Assembly: GCF_002157855.1 (NCBI RefSeq)
Contig: NZ_CP020880.1
Coordinates: forward strand, 2,046,001-2,110,000
Source of the DNA: Sutcliffiella horikoshii
GTDB taxonomy: Bacteria > Bacillota > Bacilli > Bacillales > Bacillaceae_I
Reading direction: 5' to 3'
DNA: 64,000 bases
Below, in pieces: positions 43,122-53,468 of this stretch. The stretch's first letter is position 1, and each line of letters opens with the position of its first letter. The notes under the pieces are model-generated. The model was not told where the DNA came from. It worked only from the letters and a program-made list of their open reading frames with translations, and searched no databases. A program made the translations under genes and the position numbers.

Positions 43122-43725
43122 AAGATACCTTCTTCTTTTTTAAATTTAACCATGTTATCTTAGGCTCTGTTCTCTTGATAATTCTACCGATATTTGCCCG
43201 ATGTTTAAAAATGACAAATGCAGTAAGCACTGACACAGCTATAATAAGTGGTAGATCTCCAAATGCAATGCTGTAAATGGTGGTTACCACTCCGGTCAGC
43301 ATAGAAGATAGAGATACATATTTCGTTAAAAACAAGAAAAGAAAAAAGCAGAATAACATTAAACCGAACAGAAGCGGACTGGCGAACAATAGAACTCCAC
43401 CAGAGGTTGCAACTGCTTTTCCACCTCGGAATTTTGCAAATACCGGATAAACATGTCCGACAACGGCACAGGCACCAGCAAGAAGTGGATGAATATCAGC
43501 TCCAAGTAAGAAAGGCAGGGAGGCTGCCAGAGTTCCTTTTAATATATCGCAAATTGTTACAATCATTCCGGCCTTGACACCCAATGTACGGAATGTGTTG
43601 GTACCGCCTAAGTTCCCGCTTCCGTGTTCACGGATGTCGATTCCATAGCCTACTTTTCCCACTACAAGTGCGAAAGGAATGGAACCGATGAGATATGCAA
43701 GTATAATAATTAGTAGTTCAGTCAT
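43120..43725 (-). CDS. plsY: Glycerol-3-phosphate acyltransferase PlsY
   Basis: Transfers acyl from acyl-phosphate to glycerol 3-phosphate, the first step of phospholipid synthesis. 201 residues with several TM segments and all three family motifs: [25 protein letters not shown] and the final [10 protein letters not shown]. Corresponds to B. subtilis YneS and keeps its place next to yneT and parEC. Confidence 0.94.
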   Translation of the reverse strand: MTELLIIILAYLIGSIPFALVVGKVGYGIDIREHGSGNLGGTNTFRTLGVKAGMIVTICDILKGTLAASLPFLLGADIHPLLAGACAVVGHVYPVFAKFRGGKAVATSGGVLLFASPLLFGLMLFCFFLFLFLTKYVSLSSMLTGVVTTIYSIAFGDLPLIIAVSVLTAFVIFKHRANIGRIIKRTEPKITWLNLKKKKVS

Positions 43726-43919
43726 TCATTAAACCCCTTTATGTAATAATCCCTATCTTTAATATATGTTAAATTTAACAGGAAGCAAAGGGTTTATTGC
43801 AAGTTATCGCGAATTTTTTATGAGTAAGTACTAATATCAGGTTGTTATAAGTTGTTAAAACTAGACTAAACGGGTATAACAGTAAGAATTAACTTTTTAA
43901 AAAGGAAGGGGATAAAAAT

Positions 43920-44333
43920 ATGAATATTGAAATTCCTAGCAGAGAAGAGATCGGAAAGATATTGAAAAAGAGCAAGCGGATTGCTGTAGTCGGATTATCT
44001 GATAACCCTGCGCGTACATCTTATATGGTTTCAAAAGCAATGCAAGATGCAGGATATGAGATTATTCCAGTTAATCCTACTGTAGATGAAGTTCTTGGTG
44101 TGAAGGCTGTTCCAACATTAAAAGAAGTAGAAGGTCATATCGATATCGTAAATGTATTCCGTCGTTCTGAGCATTTATTTGGAGTTGCAGAAGAGTTCTT
44201 ACAAATAGATGCAGACGTTTATTGGGCTCAACTCGGACTTGCAGATGAAAAAACTTATGAATTGTTGAAAGAAAAGGGCTATACTGTCATTATGGATCGA
44301 TGCATTAAAGTGGAACACGCTTTAACAAAATAG
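43920..44333 (+). CDS. yneT: CoA-binding protein YneT
   Basis: 137 residues with the CoA-binding Rossmann-like fold: RIAVVGLSDNPARTSYMVSK, IIPVNPTVDEVLG, and VYWAQLGLADE. Function unknown; place between plsY and parE is conserved in Bacillus. Confidence 0.88.
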   Translation: MNIEIPSREEIGKILKKSKRIAVVGLSDNPARTSYMVSKAMQDAGYEIIPVNPTVDEVLGVKAVPTLKEVEGHIDIVNVFRRSEHLFGVAEEFLQIDADVYWAQLGLADEKTYELLKEKGYTVIMDRCIKVEHALTK

Positions 44334-44344
44334 GTCAGACTCGT

Positions 44345-44375
44345 CCTTGTTTTTATAAGAAAACAAGGATTTTTA
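44345..44375 (+). terminator. Terminator of yneT
   Basis: CCTTGTTTT pairs with AAAACAAGG, 6-base loop, then ATTTTT. Confidence 0.8.
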
Positions 44376-44574
44376 TTCATTTTATGACAATTTACGCCAG
44401 ATTATATTGGCTAAAGTGTAAGAACCCTATACAATAGAACATAGACAAGTTTCAAATGTATGATAATATATAAACGAATATTTGTTGTGAACAAACAACG
44501 AATCCGTGTAGATAAAAGGAAATTCATACATAACATGATTTATTGGTAGTAGTAGTGAAAGGGGTATGTTTTTG

Positions 44575-46542
44575 TTGGCAAAAAATACGTTTGAATATAA
44601 CGATGATGCGATACAGGTATTAGAAGGTCTCGAGGCTGTACGTAAACGTCCGGGTATGTATATTGGAAGTACGGACAGCAGAGGTCTTCATCACCTTGTA
44701 TACGAAATCCTTGATAATTCCGTCGATGAAGCACTAGGCGGATACGGGGATCATATCATTGTGACGATACACAAAGATAACAGCATAAGCGTAAAGGATA
44801 AAGGCCGAGGTATGCCTACCGGAATGCATAAAATGGGAAAACCTACCCCCGAAGTAATTTTGACGGTATTACATGCAGGTGGAAAGTTTGGTCAAGGCGG
44901 ATACAAAACGAGTGGAGGACTACATGGTGTAGGTGCATCCGTCGTAAATGCTTTATCCGAATGGTTGACGGTAACGATCAAGCGAGACGGTATTGTGTAC
45001 GAGCAGCGTTTTGAAAATGGTGGGAAGCCAGTCACAACGCTAGAAAAGATTGGTACAACCAATCAAACAGGTACAACCATTCATTTTAAACCGGACACAA
45101 CCATCTTTAGCACCACAACGTATAATTTTGAGACATTATGTGAGCGTCTACGTGAATCTGCCTTTTTATTAAAAGGTTTAAAAATAGAGCTGAATGATGA
45201 AAGGAATTCTGTTAAAGAGGTATTTCATTATGAGAGCGGCATTGAAGCATTTGTCACTTACCTTAATGAGGAGAAGGATTCGCTTCACAATGTCGTTTCC
45301 TTTGAAGGTGCCCAAAACGGGATTGAAATTGATTTTGCTTTTCAATTTAATGACGGGTATTCTGAAACCATTTTATCTTTTGTTAACAATGTTAGAACGA
45401 AAGATGGAGGTACACACGAAGCTGGTGCAAAAACGGCAATGACCCGTATTTTTAACGAATACGCAAGAAAAGTGAATCTTCTAAAGGAAAAAGATAAAAA
45501 TTTGGATGGTTCTGATATTCGTGAAGGATTATCTGCAATTATTTCCGTTCGTATTCCAGAGGAACTCTTGCAGTTTGAAGGACAGACAAAAGGAAAACTT
45601 GGAACAAGTGAAGCCCGTTCTGCGGTAGATAGCGTGGTATCAGAACATCTCGCCTACTTCCTCGAGGAAAATCCGGAAACTAGTTCCATGCTCGTTAAAA
45701 AGTCCATTAAGGCTTTCCAAGCAAGAGAAGCGGCTAGAAAAGCAAGAGAAGATGCACGGAGCGGGAAAAAGAGAAAACGATCTGATGCGATGCTTAGTGG
45801 GAAATTGACTCCAGCACAATCCCGTAACCCTCAGAAAAATGAAATTTACCTGGTGGAGGGTGACTCTGCAGGTGGTTCCGCTAAACAAGGGCGTGATCGC
45901 CGTTTCCAAGCAGTTTTGCCACTACGAGGAAAAGTCATTAACACGGAAAAAGCAAAACTTGCAGATATCTTTAAAAATGAAGAGATCAATACGATTATCC
46001 ATGCAATAGGCGGTGGAGTCGGACCGGACTTTTCAGTGGAAGACATTAACTACGATAAAGTGGTTATCATGACCGATGCCGATACAGATGGTGCACATAT
46101 TCAAGTATTGCTATTGACCTTCTTTTATCGTTACATGAAGCCACTTATTGAAGCTGGTAAAGTGTTTATCGCACTTCCACCTCTTTACAAAGTAAGTAAA
46201 GGGACCGGGAAGAAAGAAGTATTAGAATACGCTTGGTCTGATGAAGAACTGAAGGGTGCCATCCAAAAGATTGGCCGTGGTTACACTATTCAGCGTTATA
46301 AAGGACTTGGAGAAATGAACGCAGATCAATTGTGGGAAACAACCATGAACCCGGATACTCGTACCCTAATACGCGTAAGAATCGACGATGCAGCCCGTGC
46401 TGAGCGTCGTGTAACCACACTAATGGGTGACAAAGTGGAACCAAGACGTAAATGGATTGAAAGCCATGTTGCTTTTGGATTGGAAGAAGATCCAAATATT
46501 TTAGAAAATGATAACTTGTTGGTCGCAACTGAGGAGGTATAA
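44575..46542 (+). CDS. parE: DNA topoisomerase IV subunit B
   Basis: The ATPase subunit of topoisomerase IV, which unlinks daughter chromosomes. 655 residues: GHKL ATPase domain (DNSVDEAL, GRGMPTG, GGLHGVGASVVNALS), transducer domain, TOPRIM (EGDSAGGSAKQGRDR and the metal-binding DADTDGAHI) and C-terminal part. TTG 44575 gives the usual short MAKNTFEYNDD start with GAAAGGGG at ten bases; ATG 44566 is too close to this site. parC follows after 3 bp. Confidence 0.95.
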   Translation: MAKNTFEYNDDAIQVLEGLEAVRKRPGMYIGSTDSRGLHHLVYEILDNSVDEALGGYGDHIIVTIHKDNSISVKDKGRGMPTGMHKMGKPTPEVILTVLHAGGKFGQGGYKTSGGLHGVGASVVNALSEWLTVTIKRDGIVYEQRFENGGKPVTTLEKIGTTNQTGTTIHFKPDTTIFSTTTYNFETLCERLRESAFLLKGLKIELNDERNSVKEVFHYESGIEAFVTYLNEEKDSLHNVVSFEGAQNGIEIDFAFQFNDGYSETILSFVNNVRTKDGGTHEAGAKTAMTRIFNEYARKVNLLKEKDKNLDGSDIREGLSAIISVRIPEELLQFEGQTKGKLGTSEARSAVDSVVSEHLAYFLEENPETSSMLVKKSIKAFQAREAARKAREDARSGKKRKRSDAMLSGKLTPAQSRNPQKNEIYLVEGDSAGGSAKQGRDRRFQAVLPLRGKVINTEKAKLADIFKNEEINTIIHAIGGGVGPDFSVEDINYDKVVIMTDADTDGAHIQVLLLTFFYRYMKPLIEAGKVFIALPPLYKVSKGTGKKEVLEYAWSDEELKGAIQKIGRGYTIQRYKGLGEMNADQLWETTMNPDTRTLIRVRIDDAARAERRVTTLMGDKVEPRRKWIESHVAFGLEEDPNILENDNLLVATEEV

Positions 46543-46545
46543 CAG

Positions 46546-48990
46546 ATGACACAGACAGAGAAATTTCACGACCTACCCCTAGAGGAAGTTTTAGGCGACC
46601 GATTTGGACGTTATAGTAAATACATCATCCAGGAGCGTGCATTACCAGATGCACGTGATGGACTTAAACCAGTACAAAGACGAATTTTATATGCCATGTA
46701 CGCAGAAGGAAATGTGCATGATAAACCGTTCCGTAAATCTGCTAAAACAGTAGGTAACGTAATCGGTAACTATCATCCACATGGTGATTCGTCTGTATAC
46801 GATGCAATGGTTCGTATGAGTCAGGACTGGAAGGTACGTAATATGCTTATCGAGATGCATGGTAACAACGGTAGCATTGATGGCGACCCTCCAGCGGCCA
46901 TGCGTTATACGGAAGCAAGATTATCACCAATTGCTTCCGAGCTTTTACGTGATCTTGATAAAAAAACCGTAGAATTTATTCCTAACTTTGATGATACTTC
47001 CCAGGAACCGGTTGTTCTGCCTGCTATGTATCCAAATCTATTAGTGAATGGTTCAACAGGAATATCTGCAGGATATGCAACGGACATCCCTCCGCATCAC
47101 CTTGGAGAAGTCATTGATGCAACCATCATGCGCATCGATAACCCTTCAGTGACAGTAGATGAGCTAATGACAGTGGTCAAAGGACCAGATTTCCCTACTG
47201 GCGGTATCATTCAAGGAGTAGAAGGAATCAAGAAAGCTTACGAAACTGGAAAAGGCAAGATCATCGTGCGAGGGTTAGCTGAAGTGGAAGATATCCGCGG
47301 CGGGAAGCAACAGATTGTTATCACAGAGGTTCCATATGAAGTAAACAAAGCAAATCTCGTTAAAAAAATTGATGAACTGCGCTATGACAAAAAGGTGGAT
47401 GGTATTTCAGAGGTACGTGATGAAACCGACCGTACAGGACTGCGAGTTGTAATCGAACTGAAAAAAGAAGCAGATGCAAATGGAATTTTAAATTACCTTT
47501 ATAAAAATACCGATCTGCAAATCACATTCAACTTCAACATGGTTGCCATCTATAAAAAACGTCCAACATTAATGGGATTGCCTCACTTTTTAGATGCGTA
47601 CATAGATCACCAAAAAGAAGTGATTTCAAATCGTTCACGTTTTGAGTTGAACAGAGCAAAAGAACGCCAGCATGTTGTAGAAGGCTTAATGAAAGCACTC
47701 TCTATCTTAGACGAAGTAATTGCTACAATCCGTGCTTCCAAAGATAAACGCGACGCGAAAGATAACTTGATTGCCAAGTTCACTTTTACAGAGCCGCAAG
47801 CGGAAGCCATCGTTTCCTTGCAGTTATACCGTTTAACTAACACAGATATCACGGCATTGCAGGCTGAAGCGGATGAACTTGCTAAGAAAGTTGCTGAATT
47901 AGAAGCAATTCTAGCAAGCGAGAAAAAGCTGTTTTCTGTCATAAAGTCAGATTTAAAACGTGTAAAGAAACTCTATACAAATGATCGCCGTTCTAAAATC
48001 CAAGATCAAATCGAAGAGATTAAGATCAACTTGGAAGTAATGATTCCTTCAGAAGACGTCATCGTTACCGTTACAAAAGACGGTTACGTCAAGCGTACAA
48101 GCTTACGTTCTTTCTCTGCTTCAAATGGTCAGGATTTCGGTATGAAAGAAACCGATAGAATCATCTCTAAGTTGGACATTAATACAACTCAAACGTTGCT
48201 ATTGTTCACGAACAAAGGGAATTATCTGTACTTACCAGTCCATGAACTCCCTGATATCCGCTGGAAGGACATGGGCCAGCACGTTGCAAACATAGTTCCA
48301 ATAGACCGAGATGAGTCAATTATAAAAGCAATACCTGTCAGCAATTTCGAGGACCCTAACTTCTTGTTGTTCGTAACGCGCAACGGAATGGTCAAGAAGA
48401 CGGAATTGAGTGCATACAAAGCACAACGCTACTCCAAACCATTAATGGCTGTTAACCTTAAAGGTGATGACCAGGTAGTCGATGTTCATCTCACAGACGG
48501 CGCTCAGGATATCTTCTTGGCGACGAGAAGTGGATATGGTCTTTGGTTTACCGAAGATGACATTAATGTCGTCGGTGCCCGTGCAGCTGGGGTGAAGGGC
48601 ATAAACTTGAAAGATAGTGATTATGTTGTGAGCGGCTTAGTATTTGAGAAAGAATCAAAGGCTATGTTGTTCATCGCCACCCATCGCGGTGCCGTGAAAA
48701 AATTAAAAATTACTGAGTTTGATAAGGCCACTCGTGCTAAACGCGGGCTTGTTATGCTTCGCGAAGTGAAAAATAATCCACATCAGATTGCAGCAGTCGA
48801 ACTTGTGGAGCCTTCAAGTTTCATATATGTTCAAACAGAAAAAGGTACGGTGGAGAAACTAGCAGCCGCATCTTACCGTAACAATGACCGCTATTCCAAC
48901 GGATCCTTCGTCCTGGACCAACAGGAAGCAGGAGATGTAGTGGAAATGTGGGTGGAGACGGAAATGGAAGTAGAAGGTAAGGAAAAATAG
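46546..48990 (+). CDS. parC: DNA topoisomerase IV subunit A
   Basis: The DNA-cleaving subunit. 814 residues: winged-helix domain with active-site Tyr121 (AMRYTEARLS), a quinolone-determining region HPHGDSSVYDAMVRM with the wild-type Ser, a coiled tower, and a C-terminal beta-pinwheel (about 500-800). ATG 46546 follows GAGGAGG after 3 bp from parE. Confidence 0.95.
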   Translation: MTQTEKFHDLPLEEVLGDRFGRYSKYIIQERALPDARDGLKPVQRRILYAMYAEGNVHDKPFRKSAKTVGNVIGNYHPHGDSSVYDAMVRMSQDWKVRNMLIEMHGNNGSIDGDPPAAMRYTEARLSPIASELLRDLDKKTVEFIPNFDDTSQEPVVLPAMYPNLLVNGSTGISAGYATDIPPHHLGEVIDATIMRIDNPSVTVDELMTVVKGPDFPTGGIIQGVEGIKKAYETGKGKIIVRGLAEVEDIRGGKQQIVITEVPYEVNKANLVKKIDELRYDKKVDGISEVRDETDRTGLRVVIELKKEADANGILNYLYKNTDLQITFNFNMVAIYKKRPTLMGLPHFLDAYIDHQKEVISNRSRFELNRAKERQHVVEGLMKALSILDEVIATIRASKDKRDAKDNLIAKFTFTEPQAEAIVSLQLYRLTNTDITALQAEADELAKKVAELEAILASEKKLFSVIKSDLKRVKKLYTNDRRSKIQDQIEEIKINLEVMIPSEDVIVTVTKDGYVKRTSLRSFSASNGQDFGMKETDRIISKLDINTTQTLLLFTNKGNYLYLPVHELPDIRWKDMGQHVANIVPIDRDESIIKAIPVSNFEDPNFLLFVTRNGMVKKTELSAYKAQRYSKPLMAVNLKGDDQVVDVHLTDGAQDIFLATRSGYGLWFTEDDINVVGARAAGVKGINLKDSDYVVSGLVFEKESKAMLFIATHRGAVKKLKITEFDKATRAKRGLVMLREVKNNPHQIAAVELVEPSSFIYVQTEKGTVEKLAAASYRNNDRYSNGSFVLDQQEAGDVVEMWVETEMEVEGKEK

Positions 48991-49090
48991 AATTTGCACC
49001 GCTTTTCTGCGTGAGGTTTTTGCGTGGAGGGGCGGTTTTTGTGTTCTTTTGGGGAGGATAGGCTTTTAAAAACGAAATTATGTTTACTAG

Positions 49091-49108
49091 AATAATATTA
49101 TGTAAACT
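49091..49108. repeat. 18-bp direct repeat, copy 1
   Basis: AATAATATTATGTAAACT here matches 50629-50646 exactly. Copy 1 is part of an inverted pair GTTTAC (49082-49087) / GTAAAC. The two copies flank the isochorismatase and deaminase genes. Confidence 0.6.
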
Positions 49109-49154
49109 AAAAAGTGTAATAAATCTACAAATTGTAGAACGTTTAGCAAAAGAG

Positions 49155-49259
49155 GTAGAAGTTCGCTTGGGAAATGTAGTAGTAGGTCCGGGAAATGTAG
49201 AAGGTCGCAGTTTTATGGTAGAAAGTCACAACTTAAAGGTAGAACTGTTCAAAAATGAC
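49155..49259. repeat. Five tandem 21-bp imperfect repeats
   Basis: Units start at 49155, 49176, 49197, 49218 and 49239, each with GTAG; the middle holds (A/T)AGKTCGC-like sequence and GGGAAAT. The period is exactly 21 bp, so an open frame across the array encodes a 7-residue repeat (VEVRLGN, VVVGPGN, VEGRSFM, VESHNLK, VELFKND). That frame (49080-49286) has no ribosome site and is probably not a gene. Confidence 0.75.
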
Positions 49260-49419
49260 CAGACTCGCCAAAAAAAATGTTTCTGAAACAGAAGAGACTG
49301 GAATACCTGATATAATGTTGGTAAATAATGCTCCAAGAAAAACTAAATCCAAGCCTTTATGCAAGCATATCTATTATGTAGGTCTAATAATATAGTGAAG
49401 GAAAGAGAGGGGATGTATC

Positions 49420-49986
49420 ATGAAACCAGTATTGCTAGTTGTAGATGTTCAAAAAGGTTTTGACGATCCAGCATGGGGGCAACGCAACAACCCAGATGCA
49501 GAAGATAGAATGCTAGAACTTATGAAGACTTGGAGACAAAAAGATTTCCCTATTATTCACGTTCAACACGTTTCTCAAGACCCAAATTCAAAACTTCATC
49601 CTAGCAACCCTGGATTTGCTTTAAAGCCGGGGTTTGAACCGATGGAAGACGAATATTTTATCCGAAAAAATGTGAACAGTTGTTTTATCGGAACACAATT
49701 AGACAGTTATCTAAAGAAAAATGGCTATCAAACCCTGTTTGTTATTGGATTAACCTCCAATCATTGCGTATCGACTACAGTAAGAATGGCTGGAAATCTC
49801 GGGTACAGAACGTACGTTTGTAGCGACGCAACTGCAGCATATGAGGCTGTATCCTTTGACGGTTTAAAGCTATCAGCAGAAGATGTACATCGCCACGCCT
49901 TATCTGCATTACATAAAGAATTTGCGGAGGTTACTACATCAAAAGAAATAGTGAAATTGATTCAACAGCAAACAATAAAGAATTAA
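49420..49986 (+). CDS. Isochorismatase-like cysteine hydrolase
   Basis: 188 residues with the triad Asp9 (VVDVQKGF), Lys83 (IRKNVNS) and Cys116 (TSNHCVSTT), plus the typical cis-peptide region. The family covers nicotinamidase-, isochorismatase- and carbamoyl-hydrolase-like enzymes; the substrate cannot be read. ATG 49420 follows GAGAGGGG. Confidence 0.88.
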   Translation: MKPVLLVVDVQKGFDDPAWGQRNNPDAEDRMLELMKTWRQKDFPIIHVQHVSQDPNSKLHPSNPGFALKPGFEPMEDEYFIRKNVNSCFIGTQLDSYLKKNGYQTLFVIGLTSNHCVSTTVRMAGNLGYRTYVCSDATAAYEAVSFDGLKLSAEDVHRHALSALHKEFAEVTTSKEIVKLIQQQTIKN

Positions 49987-49987
49987 T

Positions 49988-50022
49988 AAAAACAACGCCA
50001 TAGCAAATTGGCGTTGTTTTTT
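49988..50022. terminator. Bidirectional terminator
   Basis: AACAACGCCA pairs with TGGCGTTGTT, 8-base loop, with A-run left and T-run right. It serves convergent genes. Confidence 0.85.
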
Positions 50023-50497
50023 AATAATGAGTCCGATCAACTTTTTTACTCCAGTTCATGAAAGGTTGCAAAGAGTTGACCAATGGGAGTTGAATAAAAG
50101 GGAGGGTTCGATTTGCAGGATCCAGTTGAACTTCACGGTAGATAAATTCATCATCAAAATGAATGGAGGCAGCGTCTTTGCGATCTGCAGCAAAATAAAC
50201 GGTGGGAATCCGTGCCCAATAAATAGCACCAAGACACATCGGACACGGTTCACAACTGCTATAAAGTATACAATCTCTAAGCTCAAAGGTTTGTAAACTA
50301 TGACAAGCCTTCCGTATGGCCATCACTTCAGCATGTGCTGTTGGATCGTGACTACTGGTCACTCTGTTGACACCTTCGGCAATAATTTGATTATTTCTTG
50401 AAATAACAGCACCAAAGGGACCGCCATTTTCTTGAACATTTTGAAGAGCCAAGTCAATGGCCCGGTGAAGAAAGAATTCATGCAAGTGCTTTTCCAA
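50021..50497 (-). CDS. guaD: Nucleoside deaminase, guanine deaminase-like
   Basis: 158 residues with zinc motif HAE (AHAEVMAI) and PCPMC in SCEPCPMCLGAIYWAR, the cytidine-deaminase fold of GuaD. It deaminates guanine to xanthine in B. subtilis. TTG 50497 with GGAGGTG upstream gives MEKHLHEFFLHRAIDLALQN; an upstream ATG in the frame has no ribosome site. Whether guanine is the true substrate is inferred from size and sequence. Confidence 0.78.
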   Translation of the reverse strand: MEKHLHEFFLHRAIDLALQNVQENGGPFGAVISRNNQIIAEGVNRVTSSHDPTAHAEVMAIRKACHSLQTFELRDCILYSSCEPCPMCLGAIYWARIPTVYFAADRKDAASIHFDDEFIYREVQLDPANRTLPFIQLPLVNSLQPFMNWSKKVDRTHY

Positions 50498-50548
50498 AGA
50501 AACACCTCCACAGAAAGGGGTTTCTAACATCTTATTGCAATATCTCAA

Positions 50549-50998
50549 AGTTAATACGCTTCAGGAATAATTACTTAAAATATAAATGGGGGACAAAAGA
50601 GGGACGAGTTCAAATGAATGATTGCGGTAATAATATTATGTAAACTTCAATAACAAAAAAGATAGCTGCAGTTTAAGACTAAATGGTTACATAGAAGCAA
50701 TGGGTTAAATATAGTATAATTTAATCTTTATCAGCCAGAACCACATAGTTGGATTTGAGATTCATGAACTATTATTAATTATAAAAAATTTATTGGAAAT
50801 AATACGAAATTAAATTTAAAATTAGTTAAACTGTGGCACTTATTGATTTCAATTGATTCCGTCTCACTATCATAAGTTTACTTTGTTTTTGATACAAATT
50901 AATGTTTTTTTGATGACTTCCCATAATAAGTGTTATGTCTACCCTGAAAAATAAATAAAGTTAGAGGAGAATCTTAATACTCCTCTTCTCTAAAATAT
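50549..50998. other. Non-coding AT-rich gap
   Basis: No coding frame with a ribosome site. It holds copy 2 of the 18-bp repeat (50629-50646) and a weak minus-strand stem at 50964-50985 behind the endonuclease pseudogene. Nothing else was seen. Confidence 0.5.
50629..50646. repeat. 18-bp direct repeat, copy 2
   Basis: Exact match of AATAATATTATGTAAACT at 49091-49108. Confidence 0.6.
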
Positions 50999-51941
50999 TT
51001 ATACATTTGTTTTATAATGAATACTAGCAAACCGAGCATCAGTCTTTATCCAGTTTTCCAACTGGTCAATAGTAATATTTGCATGTATACGTGCTTTTTC
51101 TATGGAATTGTGAAAGTCTAACTCTTTAAGGAATACTCTTTGCTTAGTCGGTTTTCTTGGAGCTTTATTTATTAACTGTTCAGCTGGTAACTTTTCTTTA
51201 TTGTAAATATCAAATTTTCTTTTTAGATATAATTTCTTATCATTGTATATCCAGTCGCCAAACTGTTTTATGGTCTTTTTGCCGCTTATGTAAATCCTGA
51301 AGTGATTATCTTTGCTTTTAATTATTGGGTCGAATCCTTTGTCGTCGAGTATATCTCTAAAATCTAAAATAAAGGAATATGAAGCTCCAACAAAGTTTAT
51401 CATATTTCCTTTTTTATATATACTACCATCCCCATCAAAATAACCTCTTACAAAATGATGCATATATACTTTTGGTACATAAGGGAATTCGACGGTTTTA
51501 GATTTGTTTGGTGTTAAGCCATGGATATTCATCAGGTCATCTTTAATAATTTTGCTGTTTATATTAAGGAAATGTACACCATTTTTATATTCCCCAATTA
51601 GATTCCATTTCATGCCGTATTTGATCAAGAATCTCAAACTCTTTTTGAGCAATACTTACTGTTTGTGCTTCTCCACTTACAACTCCATCAGCTAAGAAAA
51701 ATCCCAATATATATGCCATGTTTGGTGACCAGCACTTGAAAAAATCCTCATTTATTTGATACTTCCTTTTCCAATGCCCCCTTGGTCGCAGTTCCACATT
51801 ATTTTTCTTAAGAATTTGTGTAATTCTTCGACTTGATACATTACCCACAATTGCAATCTCAGTGGTACTCATACCATCATTATACATTTTAATAATTTCC
51901 GGGAGGTCTAAGGTGATTTTTCTACTTGGCATCTGTTTCAT
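50999..51941 (-). pseudogene. LAGLIDADG homing endonuclease, frameshifted
   Basis: Two overlapping minus-strand frames make one protein of about 310 residues: an N-terminal helix-turn-helix (TTEIAIVGNVSSRRITQILK), first LAGLIDADG helix AYILGFFLADGVV, then after a frame change second helix HHFVRGYFDGDGSIY and a C-terminal domain. The change lies in the 51585-51652 overlap, probably at GGGG near 51592. Free-standing endonucleases of this kind are mobile. A single lesion could also be a sequencing error. Confidence 0.82.
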
Positions 51942-52039
51942 ATATTCCCCTTCCTCTCCTGTAGATCTAATTACCTATATTTATATTATACGAACATTTG
52001 TTCTGTAGTACAAATAATAGCACTTCCCCACATAAAAAA

Positions 52040-52067
52040 AGAAAAAACCGCCCATCAATGAGCAGTT
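52040..52067 (-). terminator. Terminator of MFS gene
   Basis: On the minus strand AACTGCTCAT pairs with ATGGGCGGTT (G-U pairs), then TTTTTTC. It overlaps the gene end. Confidence 0.65.
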
Positions 52068-53268
52068 TTCCCTTCCATTTTCATTAATTTAACCGTCAAC
52101 CCAACAGCCCCTAACACCATCACTCCCCCAATCCACGGAGTGTGGATTAGACCTATGGAATCCACAATAATTCCACCTAACAACGATCCAATGGCGATTC
52201 CTACGTTAAATGCTGCGATATTGAGCGCAGAAGCGACGTTCACTGCAGAAGGTACATATTTTTCTGCGAGATTCACAACCAATACCTGCAGTCCAGGTAC
52301 ATTCATAAACGCAAACATCCCCATTAAAAAGATCACGATCAACCCAACAACTTTAAATGGTGCTGCAAAAGTCAATACCACTAAAATGAAGGCTTGCATC
52401 ATAAACATCCACATAAGAGCCCTCAAAGGGTTTCTATCCGATGCTTTACCACCAATTACATTCCCTACAGCAACTGCTATTCCGTAAACAAGTAATATAC
52501 CACTCACCCATTTTGCGCTAAACCCTGTGATATCCACTAAAGTGGTGTCAAGTAAGTGAAAGCAACGAAGGTTCCACCATACCCTAAGGCGGTTATGGCA
52601 AAAGCCATCAGCAGTTTAGTATTCTTCAACACATCCAGTTGCTCACGTAACGATGATGGAGGTGCCTCTTTTAGATCACGTGGAATGAGAAACCAACTTG
52701 CTACGGCCCCAATCACTCCCAACAAAGCAACACCCCAAAAAGTCGCTCTCCAGCCAAACATTTGTCCAATAAAGGTCCCGAGTGGTACACCTGTTACTGT
52801 CGCCACTGTCAGACCTGTAAACATTAATGCAATGGCACTGGCTCTCTTGTCAGCAGGAACAAGATCGGCAGCAATTGTTGCCCCTATTGAAAAGAAAATT
52901 CCGTGTGAAAAGGCAGTGATAAACCGCGCTACCAATAGTAATTCATAACTGTTGGATAACGCTGCTACGGTATTACCAATAATAAATACAACCATTAGTG
53001 AAATTAATAACGTCTTCCGATTCATTTTATTTGTTAGTGCCGTTAATACAGGTGCGCCAACGGCAACACCCATCGCATAACCTGAGATTAATAATCCGGC
53101 CATTGTGATAGAGATATTCAAATCATTTGATATTGTTGACAACAAGCCAACTGGAACGAATTCTGTCGTGCCTATCCCAAAAGCACTAATTGCTAAGGCT
53201 AATAATGCGAACGTACTATTTCTTCTGTTCGTCTTAGAATGATTTATAGAAACTGTTTGTGAACTCAT
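52055..53268 (-). pseudogene. MFS drug:H+ antiporter (YdhP/AraJ-like), frameshifted
   Basis: The N-terminal half (from ATG 53268, GAAGGAGG upstream) has seven TM segments, including ISAFGIGTTEFVPVGLL and GATIAADLVPADKRASAIAL. It ends at TAG just after FVAFTYLTPL. The C-terminal half continues in another frame as VDITGFSAKWVSGILLVYG. Comparing with the family's TPLL..TGFS link, one base is missing near 52540. Full length would be about 405 residues. It is divergent from an HxlR regulator, which probably controls it. Confidence 0.85.
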
Positions 53269-53368
53269 AATAAATGCCTCCTTCATAGAATGCGGATTAC
53301 CTTTAGGCGCCATTAGGTAACCTTTCGAGTTCTTATTATGGAGGCAGATGATTTAAAATGTAAGTACG

Positions 53369-53380
53369 CACTTTAAAGTG
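53369..53380. promoter_or_regulatory. Candidate HxlR operator
   Basis: The 12-bp perfect palindrome CACTTTAAAGTG lies between the divergent MFS and HxlR genes, extended by TAC/GTA on its flanks. A weaker copy (GGCACCTTGAAGTACC) follows. HxlR-type regulators bind such dyads. Confidence 0.5.
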
Positions 53381-53468
53381 AGGTAGGCACCTTGAAGTAC
53401 CCTATTTACCTTTAAGGCCATGGTGGTATAATGATTGAAATAAATACCTTATAAAGAACGGATCTTTT

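Noticed and set aside
49080-49286. 68-codon open frame across the 21-bp repeats
   Set aside because: No ribosome site, and the frame is explained by the repeat period of 21 bp.
51585-51652. Programmed frameshift in the endonuclease gene
   Set aside because: No slippery heptamer with downstream structure recognised; a plain lesion or read error is simpler.
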